DNA of 64,000 bases from Brevibacillus sp. (GCA_017656235.1 JACDOF010000007.1:62001-126000); one strand, 5' to 3'; shown: positions 1 through 9,159, counted from the first letter of the stretch. Program-made: numbers and translations. The notes: a model not told the origin generated them from the sequence alone.

Positions 1-2
1 TG

Positions 3-824
3 GTCAAGGGGTATAAGACGATTGCTACGATTACTCTTCAACTTTTGTCGAAATTAGGGTGCAATCCGATTATCCTCGTGGGTCAAAACTTTGCCTACAC
101 CCAGACACAACGGTATGCGCAGGGGATTGATTATATCAGCCCCGAGCTGAAAAAGGATACGATGAAAGATCTTACAACTGTTATCGACGTTTATGGGAAT
201 GAAACCCTGACCAGCCGAACGTTTGACATGATGAGATTGGAGATGCAGGAGCTTATCTCTTCATTGGACACTACAGAGGTAATCAACACGACCAAAGGTG
301 GCGCCCGCATTGAAGGAACAACGTTTATCCCTCTGGAGGAAGTAATTCAAAACAAGCTGAACACAAAACAAATCGTTTCCCGCCAATGGTTAGAGATGAA
401 ACCAACAGAGTATGATCTGGAATTTTTCAAGAAACAGGCAGAACAAATGGAAACAATTCGCGTTAAATTCGAACAGATTGTCAACAAGTTTGATGAACTT
501 TTCGCTGAGATGAACCACTACATTCAGAGCCGGAACTACAAGCAATTAGAGAAATGCTTTACCAAATTTGACAAGCTCTTTACCCGGCTGCAGAGGAGCG
601 AGTTCAATTCCCGAGTCATATTCCCAATGAACAACCTGATGTTTGAGCAGATCATGAAAATGTTTGAAGAAGTTCGTTTCTCCAAAGACGTGGTAGCAAA
701 AGCAAAGCGCGTCATGGATGAATTCGGGATGTATCTGGACAACTGCCGGACAGACATGAAGGTAATCAAGTATCTCCTGGAAGAAATGCAGCAAGAAGTG
801 CTGGGGGAAATCGTCACGGCATAA
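3..824 (+). CDS. Maf-type flagellin glycosyltransferase (DUF115/MptE-like), C-terminal part
   Basis: Reading frame 3 is open from the first bases (VKGYKTIATITLQLLSKLG), so the TTG start at 45 given in the track is artificial and the gene begins before the window. The remaining 273 residues contain LVGQNFAYT and, further on, the TKGGARIEGTTFIPLEE segment typical of the DUF115 part of motility-associated factor (Maf) proteins, followed by a helical C-terminus. Maf proteins are known to attach nonulosonic acids to flagellin in the cytoplasm. The gene stops 15 bases before legB and sits upstream of flaG-fliD-fliS, which supports this role. The family call is fairly sure; the sugar used is inferred from the neighbouring leg genes. 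Confidence 0.8.
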   Translation, partial: VKGYKTIATITLQLLSKLGCNPIILVGQNFAYTQTQRYAQGIDYISPELKKDTMKDLTTVIDVYGNETLTSRTFDMMRLEMQELISSLDTTEVINTTKGGARIEGTTFIPLEEVIQNKLNTKQIVSRQWLEMKPTEYDLEFFKKQAEQMETIRVKFEQIVNKFDELFAEMNHYIQSRNYKQLEKCFTKFDKLFTRLQRSEFNSRVIFPMNNLMFEQIMKMFEEVRFSKDVVAKAKRVMDEFGMYLDNCRTDMKVIKYLLEEMQQEVLGEIVTA

Positions 825-839
825 ATGGAGGAGAAAGAT

Positions 840-1850
840 ATGAACCTCAGCGGGAAGAAAATATTGGTTACGGGTGCCGACGGATTTATCGGTTCCCACC
901 TAACGGAAGAACTGGTACGACGCGGACATGACGTCCGCGCATTTGTCTATTACAATTCGTTCAATTCCTGGGGGTGGCTGGATCAGTCGCCTCTTGAAAT
1001 CCGGGATTCGCTCGACGTGTTCGCTGGAGACATCCGTGATCCGTATGGTGTGAAAAAAGCCATGCAGGGGTGTGATGTCGTCCTGCACCTGGCGGCATTG
1101 ATCGCCATCCCTTACTCCTATCACTCGCCAGACACATATGTGGATACCAATGTAAAGGGGACACTAAACGTCCTGCAGGCTGCCCGTGAGCTGGGCTTGG
1201 AAAAAGTTGTCCATACTTCGACCAGCGAAGTGTACGGTACGGCACAGTTTGTTCCCATTACCGAAGAGCATCCGCTGCAAGGACAGTCTCCCTACTCGGC
1301 GAGCAAGATTGGGGCGGACCAGATGGCGATTGCGTTTTACCGCTCATTTGACATGCCCGTTTCCATTATAAGACCGTTTAACACCTACGGCCCTCGTCAG
1401 TCGGCCCGTGCGGTAATTCCCACGATCATCACCCAGATTGCCAGCGGAGCCAAGACGATTAAACTGGGCACACTGCATCCGACCCGTGATTTCAACTACG
1501 TGAAGGACACGGTGGAAGGGTTCATCAAGGTGGCGGAATCGGACGAGGCGATTGGGGAAGTGATCAACATCGGCAGCAACTACGAGGTCTCCATTGGTGA
1601 TACGGTCCGACTGATTGCCGAATTGATGGAAGCGGATATTAAGGTGGAGACGGAAGATGTACGGGTTCGCCCGGCAAAAAGTGAAGTCGAGCGGTTGTGG
1701 GCGGACAACAGCAAGGCCAAACGCCTGCTTGGCTGGACCCCGCAGTACGGAGGATTGGAAGGGTTCAAGCGAGGGTTGTCTGAAACGATTGCCTGGTTTA
1801 CCGACAAGAGCAATCTGAAACATTACAAGACGGGAATGTACAACATATGA
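840..1850 (+). CDS. legB: NAD-dependent 4,6-dehydratase LegB (legionaminic acid pathway)
   Basis: A 336-residue extended short-chain dehydrogenase. The Rossmann motif TGADGFIGSHL lies at the N-terminus, TSTSEVYG and YSASK supply the Ser/Tyr/Lys catalytic set, and RPFNTYGPRQ follows. LegB removes water from a nucleotide-linked GlcNAc to give the 4-keto-6-deoxy sugar, the first dedicated step to legionaminic acid. The track starts at 825, but ATG 840 has the ribosome site GGAGGAG at a normal distance and gives the proper N-terminus. The stop overlaps the start of legC (ATGA), so the two are translationally coupled. Base composition is GC-rich like the chromosome core, unlike the genes after legC. 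Confidence 0.9.
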   Translation: MNLSGKKILVTGADGFIGSHLTEELVRRGHDVRAFVYYNSFNSWGWLDQSPLEIRDSLDVFAGDIRDPYGVKKAMQGCDVVLHLAALIAIPYSYHSPDTYVDTNVKGTLNVLQAARELGLEKVVHTSTSEVYGTAQFVPITEEHPLQGQSPYSASKIGADQMAIAFYRSFDMPVSIIRPFNTYGPRQSARAVIPTIITQIASGAKTIKLGTLHPTRDFNYVKDTVEGFIKVAESDEAIGEVINIGSNYEVSIGDTVRLIAELMEADIKVETEDVRVRPAKSEVERLWADNSKAKRLLGWTPQYGGLEGFKRGLSETIAWFTDKSNLKHYKTGMYNI

Positions 1851-3031
1851 CAAAGGAGTTTAGCGTCCAAACCATCGTCACCATATTAAAACGTGTGCTT
1901 CCGGCAGACAGCGGTACCTTGGCCCTGCACGAACCGTCGTTTGAGGGCAATGAATGGCTTTATGTCATGGAATGTCTGGATAGTGGGTGGGTCTCATCAG
2001 CGGGCAAGTATGTTGACCGCTTTGAACAGATGCTGCGGGAATATACGGGCGTAAAGCATGCTGTTGCCGTGGTGAATGGGACGGCTGCTTTGCATATCTG
2101 CTTAAAACTGGTGGATGTCCAACCTGGTGATGAGGTGCTCATTCCGGCACTGACGTTTGTGGCAACGGCCAATGCCGTGCATTACTGTGGGGCGATCCCT
2201 CACTTTATAGACAGCAGCCGGCAGACACTGGGCCTTGACCCGGTAAAACTGGAAGAATATCTGCAAGAGATCGCAGATGTCCGAAAAGATGGCTGTTGGA
2301 ACAGGCGGACAGGCCGTCGGATAAAAGCAGCTGTCCCGATGCATACGTTCGGCCATCCGGTTGATCTTGATGCATTGGCAGCGGTATGTCAGCGATTCCG
2401 CCTGGAGTTGGTAGAGGATGCCGCTGAGTCGCTCGGCTCCTTCTACAAAGGGAAGCATACAGGGCATTGGGGGAAGGTATCCGCGCTCAGCTTCAACGGA
2501 AACAAAATCGTCACAACTGGCGGAGGCGGCGCGATTCTAACCAATGACGAAGCACTGGGTCGGTTGGCCAAGCATCTTACCACCACGGCCAAAGTGCCGC
2601 ACGCCTGGGCCTATTACCACGACATGGTTGGCTACAACTACCGCCTGCCCAACATCAATGCGGCCCTGGGGTGTGCACAATTGGAGAAGCTTCCACAGTT
2701 TATTGAGCGAAAGCGGGCGCTCGTTGAAGTCTATCGGCAGGCTTTTGCCGATGTCGAAAGTGTTCAGGTTTTTACCGAACCTCCCTTTGCCAAAAGCAAT
2801 TATTGGCTGCAGACCTTGCTGCTGGACGAGAGGTGTGCCGATTACCGGGATGAACTGTTGGACGCAACCAATCTTGCAGGTATTCAGACACGCCCGGCGT
2901 GGACACTTCTGCACCGCCTGCCAATGTATGAGGAGTGTCCCCGGATGGACCTGGAAGTGGCGACAATGTTAGAAAAAAGAATCGTCAATATCCCAAGCAG
3001 CCAAAAATTAACGATTACTTCTATTTTTTAA
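1847..3031 (+). CDS. legC: LegC-type PLP aminotransferase
   Basis: A 394-residue DegT/DnrJ/EryC1-family aminotransferase of the LegC subgroup. It opens with the extended N-terminus usual for LegC (LHEPSFEGNEWLYVMECLDSG), has the sugar-aminotransferase segment NGTAALHI and the PLP lysine in SFNGNKIVTTGGGG. It would aminate the 4-keto sugar made by LegB. It overlaps legB by 4 bases. The last codons are odd: the core ends in RIVNIPSS, then QKLTITSIF is encoded by AT-rich DNA, as if the 3' end lies at a recombination joint with the AT-rich block downstream. Confidence 0.88.
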   Translation: MTKEFSVQTIVTILKRVLPADSGTLALHEPSFEGNEWLYVMECLDSGWVSSAGKYVDRFEQMLREYTGVKHAVAVVNGTAALHICLKLVDVQPGDEVLIPALTFVATANAVHYCGAIPHFIDSSRQTLGLDPVKLEEYLQEIADVRKDGCWNRRTGRRIKAAVPMHTFGHPVDLDALAAVCQRFRLELVEDAAESLGSFYKGKHTGHWGKVSALSFNGNKIVTTGGGGAILTNDEALGRLAKHLTTTAKVPHAWAYYHDMVGYNYRLPNINAALGCAQLEKLPQFIERKRALVEVYRQAFADVESVQVFTEPPFAKSNYWLQTLLLDERCADYRDELLDATNLAGIQTRPAWTLLHRLPMYEECPRMDLEVATMLEKRIVNIPSSQKLTITSIF

Positions 3032-3048
3032 TATGTGACAGGTTACTG

Positions 3049-3074
3049 TAATGGTTTGGTAATGAATCCGATAA
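3049..3074 (+). promoter_or_regulatory. Sigma-D-like promoter before the AT-rich glycan block
   Basis: TAAT, 14 bases, then TCCGATAA, close to the sigma-D (FliA/SigD) consensus TAAA-N15-GCCGATAT. It lies about 45 bases upstream of the start at 3118. A flagellar sigma factor would suit genes that modify flagellin. There are two mismatches, so this is tentative. Confidence 0.4.
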
Positions 3075-3117
3075 TGAAATATGAGACAAAAAATATTTTT
3101 TGCAGGGGAACCCTTCG

Positions 3118-4173
3118 ATGAAGACGGTTTTATTCTTTAGTTGTGAACCCGGTGGCGCAGAAGTCCTTGTCCCTGTTATACACCTCTTACAAGGTCAAGA
3201 TGAATACAATGTAGTGGTTGTATCTTATGGACAAGGCGCACCTATTTTTGAAAAGCATGGGATCGAGTACATTCCGGGTAGAGCATATGATCGGAACGAT
3301 TATACACTTTTTGAACGTCATAAACCTGATGCAATCATAACATCTGCCAGCAGTTTTCCGAGAAAAGACATGACGGAAAGGTATTTGTGGTATAACGCGA
3401 AACAATTAGGTATCCCCAGTATTGCTTTTTTAGATGTACTACAAGGATATGAATTAAGATTCTGTGACGAGTTGGACTTTGGAAAACTCATTTATTTTCC
3501 AGACTATATCAACTGTATTAATGAGACCGGGAAGCAAGAGTTAATAAGTTTAGGGATTAGCACAGATCGATTAAAGGTCTTCGGGCATCCGTTTCAATCT
3601 GAAATGAAGCTGCGTTTCCGGCATTTTGATCCGGCTCCCCTGCGAAAGCGGTATGGATATAAACAGGATGACAAGGTGCTGTTGTTCGTTTCCCAACCCA
3701 TTTATGAGTATTATGGTGATGGCCTAGGGTTCACGCAATATACCGTATTAAAGTATTTTTTGGAAATGGTGTGTAAACAGAAAGCAAATGAAAGAATCAT
3801 TATTAAGTTACACCCAAAAGAGCGGAAGGAAGAGTTCCATGGATTACTTGCCTGCTATCCTCATTTGCAAGCTACAATTGTGCAAAACGAAATCCCTTCG
3901 ATTGACTGCATTCTGATTGCCGACTTTGTATTTGGGATGTATTCCACCATGTTGACCCAAGCGTATGTATTGGATAAATCAGTGGTATCTTTTCTACCGG
4001 GAAGGAAAGTTGAATATTTTATGACAAAATATGACTATATTCACTGTATTGAGTCATTTGAAGAAGGATATGATTACGACAATCATTGTAGTTACCTGAA
4101 AAATTGCAAACCCTTTGAGTATTTCTTTGACAAACATGAGTTTTTGGAGTTTCTCAAGAATATAGCATTATGA
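3118..4173 (+). CDS. Putative GT-B-like glycosyltransferase (polysialyltransferase/CDP-glycerol-transferase-like)
   Basis: 351 residues starting at ATG 3118 (site AGGGGA; the track start at 3100 lacks one). I cannot place it in a named family with certainty. It has a two-domain layout: an N-terminal Rossmann-like half (VLFFSCEPGGAEVLVPVI) and a C-terminal half with KLHPKE near residue 240 and YSTMLTQA near residue 285. An HP motif followed by a Ser/Thr motif is known from bacterial sialyl- and polysialyltransferases and CDP-glycerol transferases, where it binds the nucleotide. Lying in a nonulosonic acid locus, it could transfer the finished CMP-sugar or extend the glycan; that role is inference. 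First gene of the AT-rich block. Confidence 0.5.
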   Translation: MKTVLFFSCEPGGAEVLVPVIHLLQGQDEYNVVVVSYGQGAPIFEKHGIEYIPGRAYDRNDYTLFERHKPDAIITSASSFPRKDMTERYLWYNAKQLGIPSIAFLDVLQGYELRFCDELDFGKLIYFPDYINCINETGKQELISLGISTDRLKVFGHPFQSEMKLRFRHFDPAPLRKRYGYKQDDKVLLFVSQPIYEYYGDGLGFTQYTVLKYFLEMVCKQKANERIIIKLHPKERKEEFHGLLACYPHLQATIVQNEIPSIDCILIADFVFGMYSTMLTQAYVLDKSVVSFLPGRKVEYFMTKYDYIHCIESFEEGYDYDNHCSYLKNCKPFEYFFDKHEFLEFLKNIAL

Positions 4174-4207
4174 TCCTGCAGTGGTGATAACTGAGGAGGG
4201 GAACTAG

Positions 4208-5572
4208 TTGAAAACAGCGGTTGTTGTTGGAGGAGGAATTGCAGGTCTTGTATCATCTATTCTACTCTCTAAAAGCGGAGTAGAGACTGTGTTAATTGAA
4301 AAAGAAAAGACATGCGGGGGATTATTGCGCTCCTTTCGGAATAATGACGGTGTTTTCTTTGATTACGGTACTCATATATTAAGTGAAACCATGATTAAAG
4401 AGCTGGACGATATTTTGTTTGAAAGGATGAATGAAAGAGGATGGGAAGAATTTGATATCTTAAAACCGGGGAACATAATATGCGGTAAATTATATGATAA
4501 GAACCAAATGATTTATACTCCTTACTTACCAAAAGAGATCTACTATCAGGGTTTGGTGGAGCTGTTACATACGAAGCCGTTCGAAAAACCGGTTGAAAAT
4601 CTAAAAGAATATACTGAAAAACAGTTCGGAAAAACATTTTCTCAACACGTTTTTGCTCCATTAATGAAAAAATTATTGGGCTGTAAACTGGAAGATCTTC
4701 ATCAAGATGCCCATCTACTTTTTGGTTACAACCGATTAGTTGTTGCGGACGGTCATACAAGTCGTGAACTGAAAAAATCCCCTTTTTTTGAATCGAAGAT
4801 CTCATTTGAAACCTTCTATGAAGGTGTATCGCCTATGAAAAAATATTACCCGAGTGATCGCGGCGGTGTGGGGAAGTGGCCAAAACAATTGCAAGAACAG
4901 GCGGAAGCATTAGGTGTTAAGATCCTGACTGGTCAAACAGTGAGGAAAATAAATGTTCAGGGAGAACAGGTAACATCAGTTGAAATAGACAACGGTGATG
5001 TATTGTTTTGTGATCAATTAATCTGGACTCTTTCGCCTTATTTGCTTTTGAAGGCAGCCAATATCGCTTTCGATGGAAAACCGCCCCAGTTTCGAACGAT
5101 GACCCTGCATCATTTCGTTTTTGACAGACCTTTTTCTGTTAATAACTTTTTTGTTTATTGTAATGACGCTAACTATCTAAGCTTCCGAATAACGTTATAC
5201 CCTAACATAACAAATTCAGATGAACGGAAACCTCCCTATAATTGTACAGTAGAGGTCTTATCCGATCCTGTTGATAATTTAGAGCGACTGAACTGTGCAA
5301 TTCATCGCGAATTGATTGATCTGAAAATTATTGAAGAAAAAGCAAACGTGCTGTACAGAAATACACAAAAGGTAGAAGCTGGGTTCCCAGTTTACACAAA
5401 TGAATTTGTTAAGCAAAATGAACTACAAAGAAAGCTTGTAAAAGAAAACTTCTCAAATGTATCGCTCCTTGGGAAAGGTAACGGGGTATCCTTCTTTATG
5501 AACGAAGTCCTTGTGGAAACATACAAAGAGATGAAGAAATTAATTGAAACCATTTCACATCAATACAATTGA
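4208..5572 (+). CDS. FAD-dependent oxidoreductase, UDP-galactopyranose mutase/amine-oxidase-like
   Basis: 454 residues from a TTG start with a strong GAGGAGGGG site. The N-terminus has the FAD-binding motif VVVGGGIAGLVSSILLS, then EKEKTCGGLLRSF and DYGTHIL, the layout of the NAD(P)-binding_8/protoporphyrinogen-oxidase-like flavoproteins that include UDP-galactopyranose mutases. The C-terminus ends in a short FAD-contact segment (VSLLGKGNGVSFF). The substrate cannot be read from sequence; in this setting a sugar-nucleotide or glycan precursor is likely. It is followed after 13 bases by a DegT-like aminotransferase, so oxidation then amination of a sugar is a reasonable guess. AT-rich like its neighbours. 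Confidence 0.55.
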   Translation: MKTAVVVGGGIAGLVSSILLSKSGVETVLIEKEKTCGGLLRSFRNNDGVFFDYGTHILSETMIKELDDILFERMNERGWEEFDILKPGNIICGKLYDKNQMIYTPYLPKEIYYQGLVELLHTKPFEKPVENLKEYTEKQFGKTFSQHVFAPLMKKLLGCKLEDLHQDAHLLFGYNRLVVADGHTSRELKKSPFFESKISFETFYEGVSPMKKYYPSDRGGVGKWPKQLQEQAEALGVKILTGQTVRKINVQGEQVTSVEIDNGDVLFCDQLIWTLSPYLLLKAANIAFDGKPPQFRTMTLHHFVFDRPFSVNNFFVYCNDANYLSFRITLYPNITNSDERKPPYNCTVEVLSDPVDNLERLNCAIHRELIDLKIIEEKANVLYRNTQKVEAGFPVYTNEFVKQNELQRKLVKENFSNVSLLGKGNGVSFFMNEVLVETYKEMKKLIETISHQYN

Positions 5573-5585
5573 CGGGGGTTTTAAC

Positions 5586-6626
5586 GTGGAACCAGTTAGT
5601 CATAGCTTTCCCAGTTTTGATAATTCATGTATTAAAGCTGCTACACAATCTCTTTATGATGGTGACTTTTCGGGGATTGTAAGTAAAGAACAGGCCGAAC
5701 ATTCGTTGTCTTGTTTTATGGGGACAGATTATGCCCGATTAACTAGCTCAGGGTTCCACGCTTTACAAGCTGCGTTGATTGCAATTGGTGTCAAACTTGG
5801 AAGCAAGGTAATTATCCCTACTGTTACTTGCCCGTCGGTTTACCATGCTGTCGTTTCCGTTGGTGCAATACCCGTTGTCGTTGATGTTGGGAGTGATGTG
5901 CCATTAATTGCTGAAGAAAATGTACGCGATCTATCTTTGCCACCGGATGAAAAATATACGTTTATTATCCCGCAGATGTTCGGCCTTTCAAGAAATTTAG
6001 AAGAATTTCCTTCTCACTTCAACATCATCGAGGATCTGGCCCAGAGATTTACGCCATATATAAGTTCTTCTGCTGAAATGGGAGTAGTCTCTTTTTCCCC
6101 AACAAAATTGCTAACAATGGGGTACGGTGGGGCAGTTGTTTCAAATAATCGCTCCTTAATGGAGAGGGTATCACATTTTCTTGATCCTGATCACACTGAA
6201 TATACATTGTTTGACCCTGGCACCGTACCATTCAGAGTCCATTCATCGGTTTCCGGTTTTCAATGTGCCATCCTCCTGGCACAACTAAAACGATATAAGC
6301 AAGTGATTAAAGCAAGGGCGAAATTAGTTGAAGCTTATGATATGGCTTTGGGTGATCCTGAACGATTACAACCGGAAGTACCATTTCGTTACCAACTGAT
6401 TTTAAGGAATGGATCAGCACCAATTATTGCAGAGCGTCTCAGAGAAAGGGGTATCATGGCCTATCCCTTAGGTTCGCAGTTGCTTCATAATGTATTTTCA
6501 CTAGATGGTAAGTTTGACAATGCCGAAAAGTGGTATCAAACGATATTATCGCTTCCTTTACATGAGAACCTAACGATTGACATCATTCAGGATATTTGTT
6601 TTATAGTCAGGAGGCTTCTGTTATGA
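5586..6626 (+). CDS. DegT/DnrJ/EryC1-like PLP enzyme
   Basis: 346 residues, taking GTG 5586, which has GGGGG 7 bases upstream; the track start (TTG 5544) lies inside the previous gene. The fold follows sugar aminotransferases: LTSSGFHALQAAL binds the PLP phosphate, IIPTVTCPSVYHAV follows, IEDLAQRF stands for the usual EDAAQ, and FSPTKLLTMGYGG holds the likely PLP lysine near residue 174. The lysine is kept, so it may be an active aminotransferase. It diverges from LegC and lacks its N-terminal extension. The stop overlaps the next start (ATGA). Probable role: amination of a keto-sugar that decorates the glycan. Confidence 0.6.
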   Translation: MEPVSHSFPSFDNSCIKAATQSLYDGDFSGIVSKEQAEHSLSCFMGTDYARLTSSGFHALQAALIAIGVKLGSKVIIPTVTCPSVYHAVVSVGAIPVVVDVGSDVPLIAEENVRDLSLPPDEKYTFIIPQMFGLSRNLEEFPSHFNIIEDLAQRFTPYISSSAEMGVVSFSPTKLLTMGYGGAVVSNNRSLMERVSHFLDPDHTEYTLFDPGTVPFRVHSSVSGFQCAILLAQLKRYKQVIKARAKLVEAYDMALGDPERLQPEVPFRYQLILRNGSAPIIAERLRERGIMAYPLGSQLLHNVFSLDGKFDNAEKWYQTILSLPLHENLTIDIIQDICFIVRRLLL

Positions 6627-7309
6627 AAGTTGCCATTCATCAGAGCCAGTATTTGCCGTGGCCTCCGTACTTTAAAAAGATTGCTAATGTGGATATCTTT
6701 GTTGTAATGGATTGTGTGCAATTCCAAAAGAACGGATTGCAAAACAGAAACAAGATCCGCAATTACCAAAAAGATTATTGGCTGACCATCCCGGTATCAG
6801 GAAAGCTAGAAGATCTGATCTCGGAAAAAAAAATAGCTAGCCCTCATTGGAAAAAAAAACACTGGAACTCTATTCATGCATCTTATAGTCATGCTCCGAT
6901 GTGGACAAAGTATGGAGAAGAGTTAGCTTTTCTTTACAATCAGGGTTCCTATGAAAGACTAATTGACATTAATCGGGCCATTTTGGATTTTATTGTCCGA
7001 CATTTGCAGATACAGACGAAAATTATCTACTTATCTCAGTTAGAGGGTGTTACTGGGGAAAAATCTGAATTGGTGCTCAATATCTGCAAACGTCTAAATG
7101 CAAGAACATATGTGAGTGGTATGGGTGCACGAGCTTATCTGAATGAAGATATGTTTGCTAAGGATGACATACAGATTTGTTATCTGGAATCCACTCCACC
7201 AACATATAAACAGTTTCATGGGGACTTTATCCCGGGTCTGTCAATGCTCGATATGATGATGAATGTAGAAAGGGAAGATATTGAACGCTATTTATTTGAG
7301 TTTAAGTAG
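6623..7309 (+). CDS. WbqC-family protein
   Basis: 228 residues. The start at ATG 6623 is set by AGGAGG and by the family N-terminus MKVAIHQSQYLPWPPYF, which matches the WbqC hallmark (HQPxYLPWxGYF). WbqC-like proteins occur in many O-antigen, capsule and flagellar glycan loci; their reaction is not settled, and a role as an acyl- or aminoacyl-type transferase for amino sugars has been suggested. Later segments SQLEGVTGEKSELVLNICK and TYVSGMGARAYLNEDMF also fit the family. It overlaps the aminotransferase gene by 4 bases and precedes a methyltransferase, consistent with a small decoration module. Confidence 0.8.
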   Translation: MKVAIHQSQYLPWPPYFKKIANVDIFVVMDCVQFQKNGLQNRNKIRNYQKDYWLTIPVSGKLEDLISEKKIASPHWKKKHWNSIHASYSHAPMWTKYGEELAFLYNQGSYERLIDINRAILDFIVRHLQIQTKIIYLSQLEGVTGEKSELVLNICKRLNARTYVSGMGARAYLNEDMFAKDDIQICYLESTPPTYKQFHGDFIPGLSMLDMMMNVEREDIERYLFEFK

Positions 7310-7323
7310 AGGAGCTGCATGAA

Positions 7324-7986
7324 ATGAACACAGCACGGGAACGTAACGTACAGCTATGGGAAAACCTTTATAGTCGAGGAAGCGGATTTTTAATGTACCC
7401 AAATGATGTACTGGTAAGGATAGCGCATAAATTATTGAGTTCGGAGAAGCACAAAAAAATTCTAGACTATGGTTTCGGTGGAGGAGCGAACTATTTGCAT
7501 TTCTGTAAAAGAGGCTTTGAAGTCCATGGAGTAGAGGTTAGTCAGAGTGCAATTAATGTATTGCAAGAAAAACTACGGGAACTTGATATACCGGGCCAGT
7601 TAAAGTTCATTGAGGACGGAAAAATACCGTATCCTGATTCATTTTTTGATGTGGTCGTTGCTTGGCAAGTGCTCTATTACAATGATTGGGATGGGCTACA
7701 TTTTGCTGTAGAAGAAATTAATCGCGTACTGCGGGCTGGCGGGTTGTTTATTGGTACGATGGGAGCAGTGGGGGATTGCTCCCAAATCCATGGAATCCCA
7801 TTAGGAGATAGCTTATACAAATCGACTTTACCAGGGCAAGAGGGAGCGATTGTACTCATATTAGAAGAAGAACAGTTGCAAAGGTGTTTCCCGAAGCAAA
7901 GCTTAACAATTGGTCATTTCGGTCACAGTTATGGAGATGTTAGCTCAAGACATTGGATTATTACATACGAAAAAGGGGTGTATTAG
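7324..7986 (+). CDS. Class I SAM-dependent methyltransferase
   Basis: 220 residues. Motif I LDYGFGGGANYLHFC near residue 43 binds S-adenosylmethionine, VHGVEVS supplies the acidic residue that contacts the ribose, and FDVVVAWQVLYY is motif IV. The N-terminus (NVQLWENLYSRG) resembles methyltransferases found in surface-sugar loci. It probably O- or N-methylates a nonulosonic acid or its substituent, but the acceptor is unknown. It starts 14 bases after the WbqC gene and abuts legG directly (TAG then TTG). Confidence 0.7.
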   Translation: MNTARERNVQLWENLYSRGSGFLMYPNDVLVRIAHKLLSSEKHKKILDYGFGGGANYLHFCKRGFEVHGVEVSQSAINVLQEKLRELDIPGQLKFIEDGKIPYPDSFFDVVVAWQVLYYNDWDGLHFAVEEINRVLRAGGLFIGTMGAVGDCSQIHGIPLGDSLYKSTLPGQEGAIVLILEEEQLQRCFPKQSLTIGHFGHSYGDVSSRHWIITYEKGVY

Positions 7987-9159
7987 TTGTCCACAAGTGG
8001 TCGAATAAAAGTCCTGGCTCTTACCGGGATTAGATCAGAATACGACTTGATGTACCCCTTGCTTAAGAAATTGCATTGTACTCCAGAGTTTGATCTGGGA
8101 GTAGTGGTTTCCGGTGCTCATATGACGCACCTACATGGTTATTCAATAAGGCAAATTGAAGAAGACGGTTTTAAAATTGTTGATAGAATTGAAAACTTGC
8201 TCAACTCTAATACTTTTTTAGGAAAGGCTAAATCTTCTGCCATTCTGATGCAGGATTTAGCACAAACTTTAAATCGTGAACAACCCGATCTGTTTCTTAT
8301 ACTTGGTGATCGAGAAGAAGCGATAATTGGTGCCTTGACAGCATCCTATATGAATATTCCGGTCGTACACTTAGCCGGGGGCGACAATACTAATCCCGAA
8401 GGTGGAAACGTTGATGAGCAAGTGCGACATGCCACGACTAAGTTAAGCCATATTCATCTCACCATGATGGAGGAACACTCCAAAAGAATTATAAAGATGG
8501 GGGAGGAGCCTTGGAGGGTATTCACTGTTGGCAGCGCCGGGATTGATCGGTTAAGAGAAGAAGCCTATATGAACAGGGAAGAACTCGCCAATCATTTTGG
8601 GGAAAGTGTTTTACATGACTACATCATTTTAATCTATCATCCAATTAATTCACACTTGGAACAAGCTGTTTATGAGGTAAAAACTTGTTTTGAGGTTTGT
8701 CTTTCTACAGGAATGCATTTGTTCGTCGGTGCTCCCAACAGTGATCCTGGCTCACAGGACATACTCTCCGTCATAGAGCAGTATCAAAATCATCCTTTCG
8801 TTCACGTTTATAAAAATTTAAAACGCAAATTGTTTGTTAACTTGCTGAGACATAGCAAGTGTCTAATCGGTAACTCTTCCCTCGCAATTCATGAGGCTCC
8901 TTATCTTTGCTTGCCGGCTATTAACGTTGGTGAAAGACAACGTGGTCGGGTGTCGGGAAGGAATGTACAGTTTGTACCCGCAAAAGCAGAGGCAATTCGG
9001 GATGCCCTAAAAAAAGCACTTTATGATTCCTCCTATAGAAAAGAGGTAGAAGAAGACCGTTTCATTTACGGAGACGGTTATATGGTTGAGAAGAGCTTGA
9101 AGATATTAAAGGGTCTTCCACCAAAAGAAAAATTACTTGCAAAAAAAATTACTTACTAA
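7987..9159 (+). CDS. legG: UDP/GDP-sugar 2-epimerase (hydrolysing), NeuC/LegG
   Basis: 390 residues from TTG 7987 with GGGGTG 7 bases before. It has the non-hydrolysing-epimerase fold adapted as in NeuC/LegG: LTGIRSEYDLMYPLL at the N-terminus, LGDREEAIIGALTA, HLAGGD and the C-terminal nucleotide site GNSSLAIHEAP. LegG releases the nucleotide and epimerises at C2 to give the 2,4-diacetamido-trideoxy-mannose that LegI condenses with phosphoenolpyruvate. Whether the donor carries GDP or UDP cannot be told here, although the ptmE gene nearby favours GDP. It lies in the AT-rich block rather than next to legBC. Confidence 0.85.
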   Translation: MSTSGRIKVLALTGIRSEYDLMYPLLKKLHCTPEFDLGVVVSGAHMTHLHGYSIRQIEEDGFKIVDRIENLLNSNTFLGKAKSSAILMQDLAQTLNREQPDLFLILGDREEAIIGALTASYMNIPVVHLAGGDNTNPEGGNVDEQVRHATTKLSHIHLTMMEEHSKRIIKMGEEPWRVFTVGSAGIDRLREEAYMNREELANHFGESVLHDYIILIYHPINSHLEQAVYEVKTCFEVCLSTGMHLFVGAPNSDPGSQDILSVIEQYQNHPFVHVYKNLKRKLFVNLLRHSKCLIGNSSLAIHEAPYLCLPAINVGERQRGRVSGRNVQFVPAKAEAIRDALKKALYDSSYRKEVEEDRFIYGDGYMVEKSLKILKGLPPKEKLLAKKITY

